Shown here: piece after piece, positions 54,901 to 64,000 of the stretch
How the letters are laid out: every line of letters starts with the position of its first letter
Position numbering within the stretch: position 1 is the stretch's first letter
From: Haliclona indistincta
Lineage: Eukaryota > Porifera > Demospongiae > Haplosclerida > Chalinidae
Reading direction: 5' to 3'
NCBI GenBank assembly: GCA_964017065.1
Contig: OZ024785.1
Span: forward strand, 16,022,174-16,086,173
DNA: 64,000 bases
The notes under the pieces: model-generated
Databases searched by the model: none
Told to the model about the DNA's origin: nothing
Seen by the model: the letters and a program-made list of their open reading frames with translations, nothing else
Translations under genes and position numbers: made by a program

Positions 54901-57900
54901 GCGTCCAGAGCAGAGACAAAACGCAGTACTAGCTAGTATTGAACGAGATCACGAGCTGCAAAACTGATGTGGGCGGAGTTAATGAAAAGGTGCGACAAGA
55001 GGGTTAATTATGGAGTCTTCAGCCCAAAACGGCCCAAAAACCATGTTTTTCAAGAATTACTCGCTTCTGGTAGTGTTTAAGGTAGGACTAGGACCATAGT
55101 TTAATTTGTGAAAATTGAGAATTTTGATTTAACCCTTTAATTACTAAATTATCCAGCTGAAATTTTAACCTCGTAAATGCTGACCACTTCTCTCGTGAAT
55201 ATCTCGTGTGTCTTTTGTGCTACTGGTCTCAAATTTGCGTCCTTTTACCCCAGTGAGTAGCCGCAATTGCCCACACTCAAGTCGGTTGATATGCCCCTCC
55301 CACTTCGAAAGTGAAGCCGATAAAGTGCAACGACCTCGTCAGATTTTGCTCAAAGTTAGTACTTTGGGGCTGGCTACTGAAAAGTACACACAAATAGCAG
55401 TGGTTTTGGTGAGTGCAAAATGTAGCCCAGATCATAGAGAATGCACAAAAATGTGTTTGCGAGCACCCCGAAGCCATAAAATGTCCAAATTTTCGTGGCA
55501 GCCATTTTGTTTTCCCTAAAATGTTGTGAAATTTGCACTGAAGCCATAGAAATGCCGTCGCCATAATGTTTGGTGCAGGGGGCGCGCCGAAAACCGGTCA
55601 ATTTTTTGCGGTTATTTGTATTCTTCAATTTGGCTTAATTTTGGGATATATTAACACTTTTTGATAAAGTTATGGTGTCTGAAGTATGTATGTCGCCAAA
55701 AGGCGACAATAGGGGTTAAAGGGTTAATGCCTATCTAAGAAGTAAGTGCACTATTCCAGATATATAAACATGCGATCGTGCAGGTTTGGTAGTGATTCGT
55801 TTACTCAGGACAGCGCTAGGCTCGTTCAAAGAAGAAAGAAGAAGAAGAAAGAAGATGAACAATTCGCGTGGGCGGCGATTTTAGTTTACCACTTTAGAAA
55901 CGTCTGTCAGCTTCACCAAAGGTATTCCCATGCTCAGAACAATCACCTGATCAATCCTAGATGTCTGGAATCTCGAGAAACGCTAAAACAGCGAAGATCT
56001 GCAACGGCTCTCTGAGAGTCGCCATCTTGATTTTCGTCGTCGAACAAGCAGTCCCGGCGACTTTCATAGACTTCCTACAAGCGCTTACACTTCAGATTCA
56101 CTTAGAGACAGTTAAAATGCAGCAGAAATGTATAACAATAGAGATATGTGCGAAAACTCATTTTCACACATGAGTAGCCGCCATCTTAATTCGAGGTCAT
56201 CCCTACATATCATTGCCGATCGGCAATGATAATAGCATCATGTTACAATGACATCCCTCTACAAATTAATACACTAAGTATCATCATCACTCACTCATCA
56301 TCTGGTTCACACAGGGTGAGGTGTTTTAGTGCTAGGCACTGCTGGAGATGGAGACCAAGAACACTGTCATCCTCCATGAGGGGTAGAGAGAGGGTGAGTG
56401 TGTCTAGTGTATGCTGAGGGAGTTGAGGTACTTGTGACAAGTATGGTGGGAGGAGTCTAGGGAGTCTCAGTTCCCTCAACCGTGGGCAGTAGTGAGAGAG
56501 TTGTTGCAGCACAGGGACACCTCTATCATCAGAGCACAGGTCACCATACAACCTCAGTACTGTGATAGCCTGTGAGTATGGGAATAGAGAGGGGAAGATC
56601 TCAAGACATGGAGAGACTGATTCATTAGAACGTGTTCTAAGAGTCAGTTCAGTCAGTGATCCAGTTCCCTCACTCCTGTGTGTGGTGGTGGATGAGTAGT
56701 GGAGACCAGAGGAGAATGCTTGAAGACACTGAGGAGACTCATCAAACCACACACTCCATGAGGAGGTAGTGTCACTGTGAGTGATACAGTATCCTGTTGT
56801 AAACCAGTCTAGTGGAGAGGACATCTTGTAATGATAAATCTGAACCCTCCTCCCACTGAACACAGTAGACACAAGATGAGGTGACTGAGACTCAAACAAC
56901 AGCTGACACAGAGAGGGATGGGGCTTGACTGGATCATCATATGGTGAGGAGGAAAAAATACAATTGTGAATTAAATTATACAACTTCAAGGTATAGGAAA
57001 TGTAGAAATTCGTCTGGTTTTCAAATTTTCGTGAGAATAATATTTTTGCTCTAACATAAAATTATTTATTGTATGGTGATAATGACATTATTTTCGTTGT
57101 TCAAGAGAAATCTTCCAAAATTTATTTCATACCAAAAATTTTACGACAATATTTGTTTCAGTCACTCGTTTCTGGGTAACTGCAAAATTCCGCTTCCCTA
57201 TAGGCATAAACTGATGGAGCATGTATCTCGCTGGAGTACAGTAGTTGTACTGTCATAAACACAGCTGTACAAGTATGTGTAGACATATTTAGTGAACGTC
57301 ATAGAGCTGCTCGATGATGCAGTTTGTCTTTGTGAGACGAAAACTATGATAGAAAAGCCTTGGTACTTTAAAATAGTAATGGAAAACATGGATCTCGTGT
57401 TTGTACGTGACGCCTCTCTCTTATAGATACAATAAAACTCTTTAACAATACCTGATGTACTTGACTCAGAGTTAGTGTCGTCCTGGTCTGTCCATGGAGT
57501 GATCAGTTTAGTAGGGATGGTAGTGAGACCAGCCAGGAATAGTAACACAGGCCAATGAGTCAATTGGAGAGACTCCTCCCTCCTCCAGCTGCGGTGCATT
57601 CCCTCGAGGTACTGTTGTATCGGAAACAGGTCGTGTCGCTGTAGTAGTTCTGTTAGCTGTTGGGGAGGAAGCTGGGACCAGTAACGACCGGCTAAGAATT
57701 CCTGAAGGGTTAGGTGAGTGAAGCTGTGAGATGATGATCGTTTAGCGCGACAGTCATGAAGTGGCTTCACTGAGTGCATTAAACCGAGAGTGTCACTGGG
57801 AACGTTATCGAAGATGTACTTTCTCTGCTCTATTCCCCTGGCAGCAAGCTCACCAAGCTGGTTCAGCTGATGGCTGACATCTGATGGTAGATCACTCACG

Positions 57901-59605
57901 TCATCAATATCACTGTCCAGTTGGCGTCGCAATAGATTCAGTACAAGAGCCTCGTACAGCTGGGTCAAGGTGCTGGGAGCAAAGCCCTTCTCTCCTCTCT
58001 GCCAGTATTGCAGGTAAAGCTCGGTCACAATGGTGCAGTGAAGAGGATTGTAGAGTACTGATGAAATGAATGCTTGAGTGGAGATGTATGATTTCAGGTC
58101 CCTCAGCAGGTTAGGGTTGTTCTCACATGCTGAGGTCAGGTAGGTCTCAATGTCCTGCTCATTGAAACCAACAATCTCCACATGTTGATCTAAGCTGTTC
58201 TTGAACTGGTGTGGCAGTGTTTTGGTAGCAAAGGGACGACTGGACACCACAACAGTGGCTTTACGAAGTTCACGACATTGTCGTCGTAGTAACCTTATGA
58301 AGATGGAGTCTGTTCGCTGGTCATCGGATAACTCATCGTAACCGTCAAAGATCAACAGCACATTCTCTCCCTCTCGTCGCTCCACGATACGGCAAACAGC
58401 CTTGCTGATTTCATTGTCAGGATGGTAGAGGAGATCAGAGAGGCACTGGGCAGTTCGTGTTGTCTCGTCTCTCAGCTGCACAAGGATTACTAGATCCCAA
58501 CTTTTTAACAATTTGCCATCTGCCCACTGGTGGCAGAGCTGCCACAGCAAGGTGGTCTTGCCAATGCCTGGTGCACCCTCTATTAGTACAGTACTAGCTG
58601 TAGCCCCACTAGCTAGTACTGTGATCTGGTCCTTAGTGAGAGGAGTCTTCTTCTGTTGGATCAGGTCTATATTACCATGCAACTGGTAGAGGAGGCACTC
58701 TCGCTGTAACTTGTCTCCCTCGTAATCTTCTTTGTGGACCAGGACCAGATTGACAATCTGCTTTGGACGATGGCGTGTGAACTGTGGCTTTGAGTAGCCA
58801 GGATACTCTGCATTGTACAGGTCCTTCAGATACTGCTGGTAGGTGGTGAGGGGGTGTGGTGTGGAGTGGGTGGGGTCATCTGCTGTATGAGAGAGGTCAC
58901 TCTGTACATGACTACTGACCATACACTCACCTTGACTAGCTGGATCAGGGAGGTGTGGTGAGTGGGTGGGGTCTGGTTCTGATTGACCTTTGTCTAGTGG
59001 AGTGTAATATATCACAGTGTGTTCCAGTCAATAACTCACTGTGTTGTGTAGTGGCGTCTCTGATAGCTTTAGCAAGTGCTCCTGGTAGATCAGCATCATG
59101 GATACACTCAGCTAGTGCTTCCCATGTGCGAGGAGCTGCTGGATCATTGTCATCATCATCATCTCTGTCCAGCCATTCTCTGAGTACTGCTCGTACAAAC
59201 TGGTCATTGTCAGTATTGTTCATCTTTAGCTTCTTAACAGTGACCTCATCTTGTAGCAGTAAGTGTGCTAGCCTCAGCACATTGAGTGGGTTCACAAGAT
59301 GTGATCCACTTGATAACCCTCAGTGCTGGCAGGTCAGTACGCCATCTTAGAGATATCAGATCACTCCATTTGGGTCTATCACCTGTAACCATGGTAACAA
59401 CATGACAGATGAACATAATTCATATCACTAGTGTACGGTCCCATCATGCAGTACCGACTAGCAGTGTATCAGACCAGGTGATGGGAGGAGCTTGTATAGA
59501 CTATGAACTAGTTAGTACAACACACTCACTCAGTCCTGGTCCAGGATTAGGATGTACATCACCAGCCAATGCTAGTAGAACCACCACAATACAAAACAGA
59601 GCCAT
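51919..59605 (-). CDS. NLR receptor copy 2: 2A-like leader, DEATH, NACHT, LRR
   Basis: Exons: 59530-59605, about 59040-59318, 57452-58993, 56295-56940 and 51919-52390. The leader again ends GDVHPNPGP. The NACHT exon (Walker A GAPGIGKTTLLWQL, Walker B LLIFDGYDEL) is almost identical to copy 1. The DEATH exon (LLLQDEVTVKKLKMNN ... TWEALAECIHDADL) is quite different. Its 5' limit is uncertain: a second acceptor at 59383 opens a frame (SDRPKWSDLISLRWRTDL) that does not join the DEATH frame without a shift. The exon 4 acceptor AG of copy 1 is AT here; an AG 12 nt downstream (exon from 56928) keeps the frame. A 3.6-kb insertion sits in intron 4. Possibly functional, but with two doubtful splice sites. 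Confidence 0.8.
52614..53281. repeat. Foldback palindrome with about 165-bp arms
   Basis: Left arm 52614-52788 (agtaaagtaaaaaagcttta ...) and right arm 53120-53281 are inverted copies with few differences. They enclose a 57-60-bp tandem array. Confidence 0.9.
52841..53117. repeat. 57-60-bp tandem array, about five units
   Basis: Unit core CATCGGACTGCGTCCTCC. Alternating 'accgtcaatt' and 'actgtcaact' variants suggest a two-unit higher-order repeat. Confidence 0.92.
53640..54090. repeat. Minisatellite, about 60-bp unit
   Basis: Core 'gcagatcatagcaacagtgc tatggaag' recurs about seven times with length variants. The ORFs through it are repeat artefacts. Confidence 0.88.
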
Positions 59606-60445
59606 CACTATAAACACGGCACGGAACAGCTCGGCAGCCACCAGCTGATGATCAGCAGACGGCTGCCGAGCTGAAAGACGACTCCTTCTTGTAAAGACTA
59701 TCTTTCCTCGCGCACAGGATCAACTCAGTTCAAAACAGACGTATACAAGCAGAGTGATGTTTGATGGTGCCATGCCCTTGGTTAGGCTTACAAAAGTGCA
59801 CGTGATCAAGTACAGTTGGCGCGGTAAATTTAAAATACTGATTCTCTTCCGATACAGTCCGGGCATGTGTGGTACTAGTGTACTGATGTAGCGAGACAGC
59901 AGTCAACTAGTTATCAACAATAGCTCAGAATACAGTTGAATAGGGAATCCACGAAATGTACCAACACAGAATAACTGAGTCAACTTAAACTGTATTTCAG
60001 TACAATAATGCACAGCTCAATAGTCTCATAACTTACCAGCACTGAGCTATAATTCTACCTGAGGGATCGAGTATTCTATCTCATGCAGAATTCTCCCTCT
60101 TCCTCTACTCCATACATGTGACTGGTCACCAATTGCAAGTATGTAGTACAGTGACCAGGTCCCATCACGGCAGGATTAGTGAGTACCTCATGGTATCAGA
60201 TCACCACAAGCCACTGAGGTACTTCATTAAGAGACACCTCATCAATGGAGAGATCACAAGATGTTGTGTAAATGGTACTAGCTGTAGATGGTACATGTAG
60301 ACATCATAGATACTGACACATGTACTGATGGGCGGGGCAATGGAGGGTGGGGCGGGAAATTCAAATTTCAAACAGTTAGCATTGTTGTAAAGACAATAAT
60401 ACGACGACTAGGCAGTGTACTATAGTATAATAAGTGTGTCTATAA
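59606..60445. other. NLR copy 2 upstream region/DLAT copy 2 3' flank
   Basis: Paralogous to 44564-45435. Contains the copy 2 NLR promoter. No other gene. Confidence 0.5.
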
Positions 60446-61300
<855 letters not shown>

Positions 61301-61500
61301 NNNNNNNNNNNNNNNNNNNNNNNNNNNNNNNNNNNNNNNNNNNNNNNNNNNNNNNNNNNNNNNNNNNNNNNNNNNNNNNNNNNNNNNNNNNNNNNNNNNN
61401 NNNNNNNNNNNNNNNNNNNNNNNNNNNNNNNNNNNNNNNNNNNNNNNNNNNNNNNNNNNNNNNNNNNNNNNNNNNNNNNNNNNNNNNNNNNNNNNNNNNN
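61301..61500. other. Assembly gap (200 N)
   Basis: Exactly 200 N, so a scaffold gap of nominal rather than measured size. ORFs crossing it are meaningless. Confidence 0.99.
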
Positions 61501-62663
61501 TGATGGTGGTGGTGGTGCTACAGGTGCTGGTAGTGATGGTGTGGTCTTAGTGACCCTCTCCTTGTTACTAGTAGGGACTGATGATGGTTTACTAGAGGAG
61601 GATGGTTTAGTCAGCTTGCTGTCATGATCTGGCTTGCCCTTAGTAGCTGCTGATGATGTGGTCGTAGCTAGAGAGAGGGAGGGAGGGAGGGAGAGAGAGA
61701 GAAAGAGAGAGAGAGAGAGGGAGGGAGGGAGGGAGGGAGGGAGGGAGGGAGGGAGGGAGGTAGGGAGGAGGGAGAGAGAGAGAGAGAGAGGGAGGGAAAG
61801 AGAGAGGAGAGGAGGGAGAGAGAGCCGTGTCAACAACATTAAGCAATGACTGAGTGAGTACAAAATATTGAGTAGCCTTTTCGACTAACTACAATACTTG
61901 TATATCTGTACCTCTAGTAGTAGTAGCTGATGTTGGTTTTCTAGTCCTTGCTGCTCCAGTGGGAGGGGCAGTAGTGGGTGGAGCTGATGGTTTCCCAGCA
62001 ACACCACTCTTGACTGGTTTGACAGGAGAGCGAGGTATCCTGCTGCCGCCGGGAGCACGAGTGGAGGCCTTAGTGTCTGGAGCAGCAGTGGAGGGACTGC
62101 TTGACAGAGGAGGACGTGTCTCTACAGTGAGTGAGTGAATAACAATTGATCTATTGTAGTTGGTCTATAGAGAACACTGTAACAATACAATACAATGGTA
62201 TGGTGAGCTGTGTCATGGGAATAGTCTAGTGTTGACTGGGAATATCTGGTCTATACACCACCATCCATTAATCTGTCTTCTTGCAATGCTGAAGTGACAA
62301 GTGTAGAGTGTCACCTTCATGCACTAATGTGTTCAGTCTCTGATCATCCTCCATCGTGTGAATAAAGACAACAGTGACTACAGAGACTGAACACATTAGT
62401 GCATGAAGGTGGCGCTTGTTTCATCATAGCAAGAAGCTGCTCAGCAACACACACATCAGATCTATTAGTTGATACCATATCACTATCCTATCCTACCACA
62501 TGATATAGTAGTGCTATTAGAGTGAAGTAGATAAGTAAACTATGTGTCTGTTTACTGTGAAGTGTTATACATCATGGGCTTCATGAAACCAGCTATAGTG
62601 ATCAAGTAGACACAGCATTGATGGGGTGTTATTGTAAGGGATAACCACTGTATTGAAAACACA

Positions 62664-62734
<71 letters not shown>

Positions 62735-63396
62735 ACACACACACTAGAGAATAGCTGATGATAGTCACATTAAAGCAGATCTGACAGATTATATCGTAGA
62801 AACTAATAATAGTGATGATTACTACCATAGAACTATGCTGTTACTACAGTTGAAAGTCATCATGTACAGCCGTAGTTACTTACTGGCAGATGATGGTTTA
62901 GCAATCCCTGAGCTGCTGGTAGCTGGTCTACTGCTGGTGCTGCGGGAACTAGCCACAGAGGAGGCCGAGGAGACTGGTTTACGAGCACCAGTAGTAGAGG
63001 AGCTGGTAGCGGTCGGCTTCCTGAGACCAGTGGAGGCAGCTGGCTTGCTGGAAGATGCTGGTGCCTGAGGGAGAGATACATGTCATTGACTGGATGTGCA
63101 ATATAAGAGCATAAAAAAGAAAACGTGTTGGAACAAAGGACAATAGCGGGTTAAACTCAAAGTGGGAAGCACCTTCTTCTTAATGCCCTGTAGCTTGAGG
63201 ATAAGGAAGCCCAGAGGGTCGGCTGGTAGGTCCTTCACAAGGTGTGAGGTCAGTGTCTGTGTTGTCATGGAGGGCATGATAAAGAACAATGCTGGACACG
63301 GCTGTTTGTTGTTATACTAACCTCAAACAGTGACGATATCCTGTGTTTATCCAGGTACGCCTGCACGTTAGCGGGACGGTCAGTATCCGCTGCCAT
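61501..63396 (-). CDS. Protein with DPY30/RII-alpha-like dimerisation motif and Ser/Pro/Lys-rich tail (partial)
   Basis: Exons: 63322-63396, 63173-63256, 62884-63064, 61912-62121 and one reaching from 61667 into the gap; phases agree. Residues 1-53 read ANVQAYLDKHRISSLFE then TLTSHLVKDLPADPLGFLI, the helix-loop-helix pattern (Y-L-x-K-x-x-I-x-x-L-F-E ... P-x-D-P-x-x-F-L) of RII-alpha/DPY30-type docking domains found in many ciliary and adenylate-kinase proteins. The rest is low-complexity (KPSSAS, TTTSSAATKGK, PAPVAPPPP). Its 3' end is lost in the gap. It is head-to-head with DLAT (150 bp). Confidence 0.65.
61670..61823. repeat. (GA)n/(GGGA)n tract at a splice acceptor
   Basis: Sense-strand CT tract directly before the acceptor at 61668 of the docking-motif gene. 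Confidence 0.9.
62276..62436. mobile_element. MITE family A copy (intron of the docking-motif gene)
   Basis: Contains GTCACCTTCATGCACTAATG and its inverse around a central ATCGTGTGAATAAAGACAAC, bounded by CTTCTTGCAATG and AGCAAGAAG. Confidence 0.85.
62660..62732. repeat. (CA)n microsatellite
   Basis: Nearly pure CA run of about 70 bp inside an intron. Confidence 0.95.
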
Positions 63397-63546
63397 ATTT
63401 CCTCTATAGCGGCTACTAGCTTAGCTCGAGGGCTGCTGCTAGGACAAAACTACGTGCACGGGCATACACGGAAAACTTGTCAACAATGTCACGGATCGAC
63501 GTCATAGACTACGGAGATAATCGGACAGAGTGGAGCTAAGCTGAAA
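63397..63546. promoter_or_regulatory. Bidirectional promoter, docking-motif gene/DLAT
   Basis: 150 bp between divergent starts. Contains a CRE-like GACGTCA near 63509 and GTGCACG near 63455. No TATA box. Confidence 0.6.
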
Positions 63547-64000
63547 ATGTCGAGGCTGCTGTTTCTCTCCAGGGCGTGTGCTGCTGGGCGCACTGGCGCT
63601 ACAAGCTATACCAGGCGTCTCTCTGGAGCATCATGGAGGGCGCTAACAGCTGTGCAGCCGAGAGTAAAGCAAGACGGGGCGCTGACGCGGTATGACTGGC
63701 ACTACCCCTTTAGTGGTGCTGCAGGCACTGATTATGTGATTTTCTTGACTCACAGAGCGCCACAGAGTGCAGGGCTAGTGATGACGAGAGGATCATCACC
63801 TGTTGGTGTGATGAACACTGTACGATGGTACTCTAACGGTCAGCCATTATGCTTCCTCTTTCAATCATTCTCTCTCTCTTTTCACAAGTTCAATTCCTTG
63901 TCCTAGTACATGTTGCTCTTGGTTCTAACATGTTCATGTACATATTCTACACATTCACCTGTCGTCATGGCTTCCAGGGATTAAACATTAATTATCCAGT
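63547..64000 (+). CDS. DLAT: DLAT 5' exons with intact mitochondrial presequence (runs off window)
   Basis: Exon 1 63547-63689 and exon 2 63756-63838, then intron. Exon 1 codes for an Arg/Ser/Ala-rich presequence (MSRLLFLSRACAAGRTG). Exon 2 ends TVRWYSN, which in copy 1 splices to GLPPHKVIKLPALSPTM, like the YYSLPPH start of mature E2 in vertebrates. Both exons are 90% or more identical to minus-strand 50944-51190, but here exon 1 is complete. Being on the plus strand it cannot join the DLAT copy 2 exons left of the gap, unless this contig is reversed. Confidence 0.8.

Larger units (their letters stand above)
52614..56230. mobile_element. 3.6-kb insertion in NLR copy 2 intron 4
   Basis: Copy 1 (33945-33955) is continuous across this place. 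The block is bounded by 'actaa' at the left and 'taatagcat' at the right (possible TAA target duplication). The right end has the perfect palindrome ATTGCCGATCGGCAAT. GTAGGGATGAC near 52660 faces its inverse GTCATCCCTAC near 56199, which may be the real termini. No protein gene is supported inside. 54230-56190 is unassigned repetitive-looking sequence with a short (CA)n at 54475-54494. Confidence 0.7.

Noticed and set aside
55008..55740. Convergent ORFs near 55208-55628 as a gene
   Set aside because: Overlapping short ORFs on both strands without domains or splice signals, within the inserted block.
63756..63838. Alternative frame reading ERIITCWCDEHC, resembling COX5B
   Set aside because: Splice phase and the match to the mature start of E2 (RWYSN joined to GLPPHKV) support the DLAT frame. 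The COX5B-like frame runs into a stop.

Overview
This is eukaryotic, intron-rich, gene-dense animal DNA, most probably from a demosponge with an Amphimedon-like genome. The evidence is short introns (about 50-500 bp) with normal GT-AG ends, conserved single-copy animal genes packed head-to-head and tail-to-tail, DEATH-NACHT-LRR receptor genes, and abundant MITEs and microsatellites. No tool was run. All exon limits are read by eye from splice signals, reading-frame phase and protein-family memory; phases were required to add up to open frames.

Layout. 1-6.5 kb: a transposon-like two-ORF gene (RNase-H-like transposase candidate, Ulp1-type protease, PHD finger) with a near-perfect internal tandem repeat. 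6.5-11.9 kb: N6AMT1/HEMK2 (-), PDCD2L (+) and an F-box gene (-). 11.9-13.0 kb: a palindromic transposon abutting the F-box start codon. 13.6-16.9 kb: a stonustoxin-like/FN3/GTPase gene with a frame break. 18.0-27.4 kb: a Schlafen-type AlbA_2 gene (-), EXOSC6/MTR3 (+), BLOC1S5/muted (-), PCLAF (+) and CHRAC1-like (-), in strictly alternating orientation so that neighbours share promoters or 3' ends.

27.1-61.3 kb: a tandem segmental duplication. The unit is [CHRAC1 exon 1 part | NLR gene | DLAT gene], all on the minus strand. Unit 1 carries an NLR (30436-44563) and a decayed DLAT (45436-51190). The junction at about 51190 fuses a broken DLAT exon 1 to a broken CHRAC1 exon 1. Unit 2 carries a second NLR (51919-59605) and the 3' part of a second DLAT, which stops at a 200-N gap (61301-61500). 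The paralogous copies act as empty sites and expose several transposon insertions: a restriction-endonuclease-type LINE, a 2.8-kb TIR element carrying two intron-containing unknown genes, a 7.4-kb composite holding an ISL2EU element, a 3.6-kb foldback-containing block, and a 0.66-kb MITE.

61.5-64 kb, beyond the gap: a gene with a DPY30/RII-alpha-like dimerisation motif (-) head-to-head with the intact 5' end of DLAT (+). This orientation fits best if the contig right of the gap was placed backwards.

Both NLR genes begin with a short hydrophobic leader ending in a 2A-like GDVHPNPGP motif, then DEATH, NACHT and LRR exons, i.e. innate-immune receptors with a possible dual-targeting N-terminus. 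No tRNA, rRNA or CRISPR array was seen.
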